A stretch of DNA of 33,344 bases. Origin: Lachnospiraceae bacterium. Its GTDB lineage: Bacteria; Bacillota; Clostridia; Lachnospirales; Lachnospiraceae. The position numbers and the translations under genes were made by a program. The stretch lies in contig CAJTCY010000027.1 in NCBI GenBank assembly GCA_910575075.1, positions 1-33,344 on the forward strand, given 5' to 3'. Shown piece after piece: positions 1-6,319 of this stretch; position 1 is the first letter of the stretch; the number at the start of each line of letters is the position of its first letter. The notes under the pieces are model-generated. The model did no database searches, was not told the origin of the DNA, and worked only from the letters and a program-made list of their open reading frames with translations.

Positions 1-123
1 TTATTACGGATGACATCTGATGAAGGAAGAACTCCTTCTTCTGTCATCTAAGATATATTTAGAAATTTATTAACTGTGTAGCCTTGATTAACTACACCAT
101 TATTATACAAGGGGGGTGTAAGT
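1..123. other. Left-edge stretch, possible gene tail
   Basis: The first 51 bases are open in frame 1 and end in TAA at 49-51, so they could be the last 16 codons of a gene cut by the window edge; the short peptide was not recognised. The same stretch folds into an imperfect hairpin (GATGACA near base 10 with TGTCATC near base 45). A second small dyad, GTGTAG/CTACAC, lies around 76-96. No convincing promoter was found here. Confidence 0.2.
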
Positions 124-171
124 ATGGGTATTGCCAGTTATTTAGAAGATGGTGGGGTTGCTGTGCTGTAA
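124..171 (+). CDS. Possible 15-residue peptide
   Basis: An ATG at 124 opens a 15-codon frame (MGIASYLEDGGVAVL) ending in TAA. Five bases upstream lies a very strong ribosome site, GGGGGGTG at 111-118, and a terminator hairpin follows 24 bases after the stop. The site, ORF and terminator sit together like a tiny expressed unit, but no good promoter is visible and the peptide matches no family I know. It could be a leader peptide, a signalling peptide, or the 5' remnant of a deleted gene. The function is unknown. Confidence 0.3.
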   Translation: MGIASYLEDGGVAVL

Positions 172-195
172 AATAATAAGACTTATTATGATTAA

Positions 196-233
196 GGGAT
201 ATTCCAATAAAGTGCATTTGGAACATCCCTTTT
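196..233 (+). terminator. Rho-independent terminator after the small ORF
   Basis: Twelve-base arms at 196-207 and 218-229 pair with one A/C mismatch and are followed by TTTT. This is a plausible terminator for the 15-codon ORF. Confidence 0.6.
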
Positions 234-251
234 CCTATGATTGGATTTTTA

Positions 252-280
252 TTGCCGGATAACTTTTGGTGTGTTATAAT
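252..280 (+). promoter_or_regulatory. Sigma-A type promoter, rightward small RNA
   Basis: TTGCCG at 252-257 and a perfect TATAAT at 275-280 are separated by 17 bases. Transcription would begin near 287 and run only about 80 bases to the hairpin at 331-367. No ATG lies between, so the transcript would be a short non-coding RNA or what is left of a toxin mRNA. Confidence 0.6.
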
Positions 281-286
281 CGGTGC

Positions 287-367
287 AAGGATTTGTCTTT
301 AGTTTTTGTAATTAGCCATACATAGAAAAACCACCCTTAAACTTTGGCGAGTACGAGGGTGGCTTTT
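287..367 (+). ncRNA. Putative short RNA, toxin-side strand
   Basis: The RNA is predicted from the promoter at 252-280 and the terminator at 331-367. It has no ATG ORF; a GTG at 284 gives only ten codons without a ribosome site. It overlaps, tail to tail, a short RNA predicted from the opposite strand. That layout is typical of type I toxin-antitoxin modules such as txpA/RatA or holin-like toxins, where toxin mRNA and antisense RNA share a bidirectional terminator. The toxin frame seems to be lost here. This is inference from architecture. Confidence 0.35.
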
Positions 368-411
368 CAACCTTATTAAGCGTCAACCCACCTTGTGGGC
401 GGTTGCTCCTT
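326..411 (-). ncRNA. Putative antisense small RNA
   Basis: The minus-strand promoter at 418-446 would start an RNA near 411 that ends at the 331-367 hairpin, about 85 bases long. A small imperfect dyad lies around 384-404. It carries no convincing ORF. It resembles the antisense RNA half of a type I toxin-antitoxin locus. From memory, similar sequence follows holin-like small toxins in other Firmicutes, but this was not verified. Confidence 0.35.
331..367. terminator. Bidirectional terminator
   Basis: CCACCCT at 331-337 pairs with AGGGTGG at 356-362. The stem is followed by CTTTT on the plus strand and preceded by AAAAA (TTTTT on the minus strand), so it can stop transcripts from both flanking convergent promoters. 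Confidence 0.7.
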
Positions 412-417
412 TTCTAT

Positions 418-446
418 ACTATAACATTTCTTAATCTGGAAATCAA
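418..446 (-). promoter_or_regulatory. Sigma-A type promoter, leftward small RNA
   Basis: Read on the minus strand, TTGATT (446-441) and TATAGT (423-418) are exactly 17 bases apart. It points towards the promoter at 252-280, making a convergent pair around a shared terminator. Confidence 0.6.
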
Positions 447-678
447 CTGTAATCATAAAATCCGGCAAAACTTTGCCATGCAATCCTTCCTTCCGTTGTC
501 GTATCTTAGCTCTGAACTGGAAGGAAAGCAAGCGGAAAAATAAAAAGCCGGAATTGCTCTTGAAGCGTCCGACGTGTTCTGATAAAATATTTATAATTGT
601 CAAACGCTGCGGAGCGTTCTGCTGAAAATTATTGTATACCGGATTTTGCATAAAAAACAGCGTCAAAGAGGTGTAGAA
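447..678. other. Non-coding leader of the DUF1905/DUF1848 genes
   Basis: No gene is supported here. It holds a TATAAT at 592-597 with no matching -35 and a perfect small dyad AACGCT/AGCGTT at 603-618. A long minus-strand frame spans it but runs antisense through the DUF1905 gene and is rejected as a shadow. Confidence 0.4.
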
Positions 679-966
679 ATGAATCAAAAAATTTATGAAT
701 ACGAATCCCTTATTTATGATGCACCGGGAAAAGGCGGTGCATATGTGATTTTTCCCTATGATATCAGAAAAGAGTTTGGCAAAGGCAGAGTTAAGGTCCA
801 TGCTGTGTTTGACGGGGAACCTTATGATGGCAGTATTGTAAATATGGGGGTAAAAAATGAGGACGGCAGCATTTGCTATATTATCGGCATACGGAAAGAT
901 ATACGCTCCAAAATAGGAAAACAGACTGGTGACAACGTGCACGTATTGATAAGAGAAAGGGAATAG
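679..966 (+). CDS. DUF1905 domain protein
   Basis: This is a 95-residue protein. The stretch with FDGEPYDGSIVNMG followed by GIRKDIRSKIGKQTGDNV matches the compact beta-barrel DUF1905 family, in which a charged barrel ends with a conserved K.G..GD.V segment. The biochemical role of the family is not established; some larger relatives carry a bacteriocin-protection YdeI/OmdA domain, which is absent here. The start at 679 is chosen over an earlier in-frame codon at 646 because AAAGAGGTG lies at 665-673, six bases upstream. It ends four bases before the GTG of the DUF1848 gene, so the two are almost certainly cotranscribed and translationally linked. Confidence 0.8.
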   Translation: MNQKIYEYESLIYDAPGKGGAYVIFPYDIRKEFGKGRVKVHAVFDGEPYDGSIVNMGVKNEDGSICYIIGIRKDIRSKIGKQTGDNVHVLIRERE

Positions 967-970
967 CATT

Positions 971-1891
971 GTGATTTTAAGTGTCAGCCGAAGAACAGAC
1001 ATTCCCAATTATTATTGGGAATGGTTTTTGCAGAGAATCAGGGAAGGATATCTATATGTCCGCAACCCGATGAATGCGCACCAGGTCAGCAAGATTGTTC
1101 TGTCGCCGGAAGTGGTGGACGGTATGGTATTCTGGACGAAAAATCCAGAGCCGATGCTTGCAGGTTTAGAGCAGCTGCAGGCTTATCCATACTATTTTCA
1201 ATTTACACTTACCGGGTATGGAACGGATATAGAACCTGGAATTCCACATAAAAGATTTCGTATGATACCAGTATTCCAACAGTTATCACATAAAATCGGG
1301 CAGGAAAAAGTGATTTGGAGGTATGACCCGATTCTTTTTACAGATAAATATACGCCAGAATACCATTTAAAAGCTTTTACAGAGATTGCGGAAAAGCTGC
1401 AGGGATTTACCTCTAAATGTGTCATCAGTTTTGTAGATCTGTACGCAAAAAATAAGCAGAATATGGAGAAACTGCATACTTATTTTCTGGCGGGAGACGA
1501 GTTGTTCAACTTTAGCGAAAAGCTTGCCCGAACAGCAAAAGCGCATGGCATAAAACTTGCCGCATGTGCGGAAGAGACAGATTTAACATCTTGCGGGATA
1601 GAGCCTGGCTGCTGTATTGACAGAGAACTGTTTGAGCAGATTTCGGGATATAAAATTCGAGGCGGTAAGGATAAAAACCAGAGAAAAGAATGCGGCTGCC
1701 TGGAAAGTGTTGAGGTAGGGGCTTATCATACGTGTAAAAATGGCTGTCTGTATTGTTATGCGAACGACAGCGCTCAGAGAGTTTTAAACAACTGGCAGCA
1801 TTATGATGCAAATGCGCCTCTTTTGTGTGGAGAAATTACAGAAAAAGATAAAGTAACGGAACGAAAGGTGAAATCACTGAAAGTGTTTTAA
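971..1891 (+). CDS. DUF1848 family protein with C-terminal CX3CX2C
   Basis: This 306-residue protein begins MILSVSRRTDIPNYYWEWF and continues with RNPMNAHQVSKIVLSPEVVDGMVFWTKNP in two conserved blocks, the hallmark N-terminus of the DUF1848 family. The C-terminal part is Cys-rich: C241 and C243, then C255, C259 and C262 in CKNGCLYCYAN. That spacing, CX3CX2C, is the one that binds the 4Fe-4S cluster in radical SAM enzymes, but here it sits at the C-terminus. An iron-sulfur cluster is likely; the reaction is unknown. The start is a GTG with AAAGGG about nine bases upstream. It lies four bases after the DUF1905 gene and 33 bases before the CobU-like gene. Confidence 0.85.
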   Translation: MILSVSRRTDIPNYYWEWFLQRIREGYLYVRNPMNAHQVSKIVLSPEVVDGMVFWTKNPEPMLAGLEQLQAYPYYFQFTLTGYGTDIEPGIPHKRFRMIPVFQQLSHKIGQEKVIWRYDPILFTDKYTPEYHLKAFTEIAEKLQGFTSKCVISFVDLYAKNKQNMEKLHTYFLAGDELFNFSEKLARTAKAHGIKLAACAEETDLTSCGIEPGCCIDRELFEQISGYKIRGGKDKNQRKECGCLESVEVGAYHTCKNGCLYCYANDSAQRVLNNWQHYDANAPLLCGEITEKDKVTERKVKSLKVF

Positions 1892-1924
1892 GCTTTGTAA
1901 TGAATGTTTCGGAAAGGAAAAAAT

Positions 1925-2341
1925 ATGATACTGGTTACTGGAGGCGCTTTTCAGGGGAAAAGAAGGTTTGCAGAAACCTTTGTCTGCCAGGAAAAGAAAG
2001 GACAAAATCTGCCGGAAACTGCAGTGAAGGACATATTGATCATAGATGGAGAAACGAAAGACTGGCAGAAGCTGTGCCAGGCAGATATTATTGTAGGGAT
2101 ACATCGGTGGATTGGAAATCTGCTGGGAGAAGGAAAAGATCCATATGCCATGACGCAGAAGCTTTTGGGTGTTAATCCCAAGGTGGTGATTACGCTGGAC
2201 CAGGTAGGCTGCGGTGTGGTGCCAGTGAAAGCTTCTGACCGCCAATACCGGGAGACCGTGGGAAGAATTGGCTGTATGCTGGCAGAACAGGCAAAACAAG
2301 TGTATCTTCTAAACTGCGGGATTGCAAAGAAAATAAAATAG
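1925..2341 (+). CDS. CobU-like P-loop protein, shortened
   Basis: This protein has 138 residues; CobU proteins usually have about 180. CobU makes adenosylcobinamide-phosphate and then attaches GMP during nucleotide-loop assembly of B12. Seen here are an N-terminal strand and P-loop (VTGGAFQGKRRFAE), a VITLDQVGCGVVPV block matching the CobU EVGxGIVP motif, and DRQYRETVGRIGCMLAEQAKQVYLLNCGIAKKIK-like tail features (shared DRxYRExxGR and CG..xKIK). The GDxxxxxRIxxHxxRR segment that carries the guanylylated His is missing. It may keep kinase activity only, or do something else. The ATG at 1925 has GGAAAGGA upstream; the earlier ATG at 1904 has none. It lies ten bases before the response regulator gene. 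Confidence 0.7.
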   Translation: MILVTGGAFQGKRRFAETFVCQEKKGQNLPETAVKDILIIDGETKDWQKLCQADIIVGIHRWIGNLLGEGKDPYAMTQKLLGVNPKVVITLDQVGCGVVPVKASDRQYRETVGRIGCMLAEQAKQVYLLNCGIAKKIK

Positions 2342-2351
2342 AGGAGCATGT

Positions 2352-3053
2352 ATGGGTACAGTGATTTTGATTGTGGAGGATGACAATGACATCAGCCAGA
2401 TGTTAAGAGAACTCCTAACAGGACAAGGGTATGAGACCGTTTTGGCATATTCTGGAACAGAAGCGTTGCTGCGTATGGAGAAACAGGCAGTGGACGGGGT
2501 GATACTGGATTTGATGCTGCCGGGGATGAAGGGGGAGGAAGTTCTTGATACGATCAAGGAACGGTATCCCAGAACCAGCGTGATTGTCTCTTCAGCCAAA
2601 GACGATGTGCAGAGCAGGGTGTCTCTTCTGCGCGCCGGAGCAGATGATTATCTGGTAAAACCTTTTGATACAGAAGAGCTGCTGGCAAGGCTGGAAGCGG
2701 TGCTTAGGCGCAGTGCAGAGAAAAGTGGACAGCAAGGAGAGGATGCGGCAAATAATGTGCTGGAATATAAGAATATCAGAATGTATCCGGAAAATCTTCT
2801 CGTGCAGGTATCCGGGCAGGAAATTTCTCTGACCAAGCGGGAGTATCTGATTTTAGAACTTTTGATGAGCCATCCTGGAAAAGTGTATACCAAAAGCAAC
2901 ATTTATGAATCTGTCTGGAACGAAGAGTTTCTGGGAGAAGAGAACGCTGTGAACGTACATATCAGCAATATTCGCCAGAAACTCGCCAAAATATGCCCCG
3001 ATGAGACTTATATCCAGACAGTTTGGGGTATTGGTTTTAAGATGAAGCAGTGA
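2352..3053 (+). CDS. OmpR-family response regulator
   Basis: This 233-residue protein is a two-component DNA-binding regulator. The receiver domain spans about 1-118, with acidic residues D10/D11, phospho-acceptor D53 (LDLMLPG), a Ser in the VIVSSAKDD switch strand and the conserved Lys in YLVKPF. A winged-helix domain follows (about 130-233), including LTKREYLILELLM and VNVHISNIRQKL. GAGGAG stands six bases before the ATG. The matching kinase is encoded at 4925, after the ABC transporter genes. The tandem 11-bp repeats just after its stop codon are its likely binding site, so it probably activates the ABC genes. Confidence 0.93.
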   Translation: MGTVILIVEDDNDISQMLRELLTGQGYETVLAYSGTEALLRMEKQAVDGVILDLMLPGMKGEEVLDTIKERYPRTSVIVSSAKDDVQSRVSLLRAGADDYLVKPFDTEELLARLEAVLRRSAEKSGQQGEDAANNVLEYKNIRMYPENLLVQVSGQEISLTKREYLILELLMSHPGKVYTKSNIYESVWNEEFLGEENAVNVHISNIRQKLAKICPDETYIQTVWGIGFKMKQ

Positions 3054-3057
3054 AAAA

Positions 3058-3112
3058 CTTTATACTTTCTTTATACTTTGCCTAAGGTTTCTAAAAAGTT
3101 CATTGTTATACT
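3058..3112 (+). promoter_or_regulatory. Tandem operator and activator-dependent promoter
   Basis: CTTTATACTTT occurs twice head to tail, at 3058-3068 and 3069-3079, an 11-bp period that suits a dimer of an OmpR/PhoB-type regulator. A good -10, TATACT, lies at 3107-3112, but the base-17 -35 position (3084-3089, AAGGTT) is poor. A weak -35 with a direct-repeat site just upstream is the classic form of a promoter needing activation. It lies directly behind the response regulator gene and before the ABC ATPase gene. Confidence 0.6.
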
Positions 3113-3180
3113 GTACGTTAAAGAGGAAGTGAAATCATGTTACTTGTTAGAAGGAAACAATACTGTACAGGAGGCTTAGT

Positions 3181-4092
3181 ATGGAGTATGCATTGCGGAC
3201 GGATGGAATTACCAAAATATATGGGAAACATGCTGTGGTAGACCACGTAAATATGCATGTAAAAAGAGGTGATATTTACGGTTTTATCGGGAAAAACGGC
3301 GCAGGAAAAACCACTTTTATGCGTGTTGTGGCAGGTCTTGCAGCTCCAGCGTCAGGAACTATGGAATTGTTTGGCTGCACAGATTTGGAAAAGCAGCGGC
3401 AGAGGCTGGGGACATTGATTGAACAGCCAGGGCTTTACGGGACAATGACGGCCAGGGAGAATATGGAAGTTGTGCGTAAAAGTTATGGGATTACCGACAA
3501 ACAGGCAGTGGATGAAATGCTGGAATTTGTAGGATTGTCCCAGGCAGGAAAGAAGAAGGTGAAAAACTTTTCCCTGGGCATGAAGCAAAGGCTGGGAATT
3601 GCCATTGCTTTGTTTCGAAATCCAGATTTCCTGATTCTGGATGAACCTATCAATGGACTGGACCCGGAGGGAATTAAGGAAATGCGGGAGTTATTGTCGA
3701 AACTCAACGAAGAGAGGCAGATTACCATCTTGATTTCCAGCCATATTCTGGGAGAATTGTCCAAGATAGCCACCCAGTATGGGATCATCAAAGAAGGCGT
3801 TTTGATTGAGGAATTTCAGGCTGAAGAATTGAAAAACAGATGCAGAAGATGCGTGAAACTTGTGGTGGACGATACAGAACGGGCGGCTGCAGTTCTGCAG
3901 GACACCTGTCACATTGTTAACTTTGACGTGCCAGAGACAGGAATCTTGCGTGTATTCGACGGGCTGAATCATTCCTGGGAAATAAACCGGGAGCTGATTC
4001 AGGCGGGTATATGTCTCAAAGAGAGTTATCTAACCGGACAGGATTTGGAAGGCTATTTTATGGATTTGCTGGGAGGTGCGTCGAATGCTTAA
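3181..4092 (+). CDS. ABC transporter ATPase, BcrA-like
   Basis: This 303-residue protein is the ATP-binding half of an exporter of the bacitracin/lantibiotic-resistance type. It has Walker A GKNGAGKT (about 37-44), signature SLGMKQ (131-136), Walker B FLILDEP with D154/E155, a D-loop NGLDPEG, and an H-loop His in ISSHILGEL. The C-terminal 90 residues form the extension usual in BcrA-like proteins. AGGAGG lies at 3169-3174, six bases before the ATG. Its stop overlaps the permease start by eight bases. Its position between a response regulator and a kinase suggests a sensed peptide or cell-wall-active compound as substrate; the actual substrate cannot be read from sequence. Confidence 0.92.
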   Translation: MEYALRTDGITKIYGKHAVVDHVNMHVKRGDIYGFIGKNGAGKTTFMRVVAGLAAPASGTMELFGCTDLEKQRQRLGTLIEQPGLYGTMTARENMEVVRKSYGITDKQAVDEMLEFVGLSQAGKKKVKNFSLGMKQRLGIAIALFRNPDFLILDEPINGLDPEGIKEMRELLSKLNEERQITILISSHILGELSKIATQYGIIKEGVLIEEFQAEELKNRCRRCVKLVVDDTERAAAVLQDTCHIVNFDVPETGILRVFDGLNHSWEINRELIQAGICLKESYLTGQDLEGYFMDLLGGASNA

Positions 4093-4918
4093 CTTACTTC
4101 GTGCAGAGTTTTATAAATTGAAAAAGAGCAGAGGAATTCTTATCGGGCTTTTGGTGGCTGCATGCCTCGCATTGCTGCTCTATGGTTCTCTTAGTTTGAT
4201 AGATAAAATTAATCGGGGAGAACTTGCCAATGGTACTCGCGGAGTTATGGTATATCAGAATGGAGAAAGCCTGGAAATGGGAAGGGCAGAATCTATGATG
4301 GAGCAGGTGGGGGTGGCCGGTGTATTGCAGCAGATGTTCAGCGGACATTTTGTAGGGTTAATTCTGGCAGTGCTGGTCAATATGTTTGTAATACGGGAAT
4401 TTAGCAGCGGAGCGGTCAAGAACCTGGTAGGCAAAGGCTACTCCAGGGCATCAATTTTTCTCACAAAAATGATAGCTGTTATCACGCTTACGCTGATATT
4501 CCAGATTGCAGTGACAATAGTAACCTTAAGTATGGGCGTGCCCTTTATGGGGGAAGTATTTTTTGCTGCTGATTGGAGAGAGGTTGCTGCTTATGCAGGT
4601 TTTCAGTTTATGTTTGGAGTAGTTGCTGCTGTGATTTTTATGGTGATAGGGGAACTCACCAGAAATCTGGCGGCAGGAATTGCAGTCAGTATCGGTGTAC
4701 TGATATTTTCCACGACGCTTACAGAAGTGCTGGATCTTGTATTCCATGGCATCAATTTTCAGCCTTCCCGGTACTGGGTATTGGATTTGGCGGCGAGTTG
4801 CCCTGTCATGGGGATTTCATCGGAATTTCTGATACGGGGCGTGCTGGTATCTTTGATATGGCTTTTGCTGACAGCAGTTTTGGGAGTGATACATTTTCAG
4901 AAAGCAGATGTGAAGTAG
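4085..4918 (+). CDS. ABC-2 type permease
   Basis: This 277-residue membrane protein partners the ATPase before it. It starts with a short basic segment (LRAEFYKLKKSRG) and has about six hydrophobic helices: near residues 18-38, 85-110, 125-150, 170-190, 195-215 and 250-272. The long outside loop after helix 1 is typical of BcrB-like ABC2 permeases. The ATG at 4085 is preferred over the GTG at 4076 because GGGAGGTG lies just before it. The start lies inside the ATPase gene with an eight-base overlap, so the two are translationally coupled. Confidence 0.88.
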   Translation: MLNLLRAEFYKLKKSRGILIGLLVAACLALLLYGSLSLIDKINRGELANGTRGVMVYQNGESLEMGRAESMMEQVGVAGVLQQMFSGHFVGLILAVLVNMFVIREFSSGAVKNLVGKGYSRASIFLTKMIAVITLTLIFQIAVTIVTLSMGVPFMGEVFFAADWREVAAYAGFQFMFGVVAAVIFMVIGELTRNLAAGIAVSIGVLIFSTTLTEVLDLVFHGINFQPSRYWVLDLAASCPVMGISSEFLIRGVLVSLIWLLLTAVLGVIHFQKADVK

Positions 4919-4924
4919 TGTGGT

Positions 4925-5839
4925 ATGATGGAACAATTTTTAGTGATTCTGACAGTGCTCCTGGGGATGGCGGCTGTGGGACTGCTGCTGCGCCTTTGGT
5001 GCTATCGGAGACAAATTAATCATATAAGAAAGCAGTTGTTATTTTTAGAGACAGAGGAAAGCAATTTTTTGCTGACCTCTGTTTGTGCTGTGGGGAAAAC
5101 AGGAGCATTAATTAATCAGTTTAATGAGGTGATAGAGAAATTGAGGCAGGAGCAGCGCAGGCTGCGGAAGTTAAACCGAAGTTATCGGGAGAGCATAACC
5201 AGTATTTCCCACGATATCCGCACGCCGCTGACTTCTGTAAAAGGGTATGTCCAGATGCAGAAGAACTCAGATATATCAGAAGAGAAAAAGGCAGAATATT
5301 TAAGAGTTGTGGAACGCAGGCTGGAGGAACTGGGGGAAATATTAAACCAGCTTTTTGAATATACGAGGATAGAGGCAGGAGAGTTCCCGCTGAACCTTGA
5401 ACGGATTAACGTGGGAAATTTTCTTATAGAAATTATTTCCATGTTTTATGAGGATTTCTCTGGAAGAGGATGGGAACCACAGATTGCGATTGCCAGGGAA
5501 GCATTGTTTATCCAGGCAGACAGACATGCATTGTCCCGGATATTGGAAAATCTGATTAGAAATGCGCTGGTACATGGCAAGGGCCGTTACTGTTTTTCCC
5601 TGGTCTCCCGCAAGGATTACGCAGTTGTCTCTATCGCTAATGAAACAGATGAGATTGAAGAGAAGGATCTGGAACAGATTTTTGAGCGGTTTTACACCAC
5701 TGACCATTCCAGAAGCCGCAGAACCACAGGGCTTGGGCTTGCCATTGCCAAAGAGTTCACAGAACAGATGGGGGGAAGCATAGAGGCATTTTTGGAAGAG
5801 AGGTATTTTACGGTGGAAGTATGTTTTCCATTGATGTGA
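4925..5839 (+). CDS. Sensor histidine kinase, one membrane segment
   Basis: This 304-residue kinase has a single N-terminal hydrophobic helix (about 5-24), a short linker, a coiled region (70-90), a HisKA domain with H96 in SISHDIRTPL, then an HATPase domain with the N-box LENLIRNALVHG and the G-box TTGLGLAIAKEF. It has no extracellular domain, so it probably senses through the membrane or through the neighbouring transporter, as BceS-like kinases do. It starts six bases after the permease stop; the ribosome site is weak, which suggests coupled translation. It is the cognate kinase of the regulator at 2352. Confidence 0.92.
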   Translation: MMEQFLVILTVLLGMAAVGLLLRLWCYRRQINHIRKQLLFLETEESNFLLTSVCAVGKTGALINQFNEVIEKLRQEQRRLRKLNRSYRESITSISHDIRTPLTSVKGYVQMQKNSDISEEKKAEYLRVVERRLEELGEILNQLFEYTRIEAGEFPLNLERINVGNFLIEIISMFYEDFSGRGWEPQIAIAREALFIQADRHALSRILENLIRNALVHGKGRYCFSLVSRKDYAVVSIANETDEIEEKDLEQIFERFYTTDHSRSRRTTGLGLAIAKEFTEQMGGSIEAFLEERYFTVEVCFPLM

Positions 5840-5914
5840 GAATTGTGTCTCTCTGAGGGAATTGTCTGTTGAATCGGAGTTGAGAGCTCATTTTCATGGA
5901 GCAAAAATGAACTA

Positions 5915-5943
5915 TTGAGAAATAAGAGGTTTGGTGTTATATT
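5915..5943 (+). promoter_or_regulatory. Upstream promoter of the relQ-cob operon
   Basis: TTGAGA at 5915-5920 and TATATT at 5938-5943 are 17 bases apart. Transcription would begin near 5950 and give a leader of about 370 bases, through the hairpin repeats, before the alarmone synthetase start. Confidence 0.5.
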
Positions 5944-6033
5944 ATATGAAGTGTTTTGCATCCTACGATAGCGGAAATTATTACGCTTTGCTTAAATTTT
6001 ACAATTTTTTTAGATTTAATACCAGAAAATTTT

Positions 6034-6062
6034 ATGACTTTTCTCCAAAAGTTTGATATACT
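6034..6062 (+). promoter_or_regulatory. Possible second promoter abutting the repeat array
   Basis: A good -10, TATACT at 6057-6062, stands right in front of the first hairpin repeat (6065). The -35 region (ATGACT at 6034-6039, 17-base spacing) is weak. A transcript from here would start inside repeat copy 1. Confidence 0.35.
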
Positions 6063-6064
6063 TT

Positions 6065-6265
6065 GGCATGAGGAGGGACCCAAACGAAGTTTGGGAGGAG
6101 TCCTGATGCCACTGAGAACAGGCCAAGAGAGAAAAATTGGGAGGAGCCCTGATGCCAAGAAGAAAGGCCGAGAGAGAAGAAGGGCATGAGGAGGGACCCA
6201 AACGAAGTTTGGGAGGAGTCCTGATGCCACTGAGAATAGCCATGAAAGAAGAAGGGCATGAGGAG
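6065..6265 (+). repeat. Hairpin repeat array in the relQ leader
   Basis: The unit is a 46-base core plus a 26-base linker. Core 1 is 6065-6110, core 2 is only the last 20 bases (6137-6156, one mismatch), core 3 is 6183-6228, and core 4 is only the first 11 bases (6255-6265). All three linkers (6111-6136, 6157-6182, 6229-6254) are 26 bases and purine-rich. Copies 6065-6118 and 6183-6236 are identical over 54 bases. Each full core is a long imperfect palindrome: GGCAT..AGGA pairs with TCCT..ATGCC and the centre is CCCAAAC-GAA-GTTTGGG. The array lies between the operon promoter and the alarmone synthetase start, so the hairpins would be in the mRNA leader. It is in-frame readable in part, but shifts frame between copies. 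Confidence 0.85.
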
Positions 6266-6319
6266 CACTTCGAATGTAATCCTCGTATTTTATTGTCTTG
6301 CAGGAGGACAAAAGATTTT

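Noticed and set aside
376-1008. 210-codon minus-strand frame
   Set aside because: It runs antisense through the DUF1905 gene, whose ribosome site and family motifs are clear, and shows no recognisable domain.
3137-3238. Short ORF overlapping the ABC ATPase start
   Set aside because: It has a fair ribosome site but runs through the AGGAGG and into the ATPase gene in another frame, with no sign of conservation.
6104-6236. Cobalamin riboswitch core (GCCACTG occurs twice)
   Set aside because: The heptamer is part of the identical 54-base repeat; the B12 box and other conserved parts are missing.
6065-6265. CRISPR-like array
   Set aside because: Only two full repeats; linkers resemble each other rather than being unique, the repeat is too long, and no cas genes are near.
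6137-6319. N-terminal extension of the alarmone synthetase into the repeat array
   Set aside because: It needs a TTG start without a ribosome site, adds 61 unusual residues, and the family length fits the ATG at 6320 behind AGGAGG.
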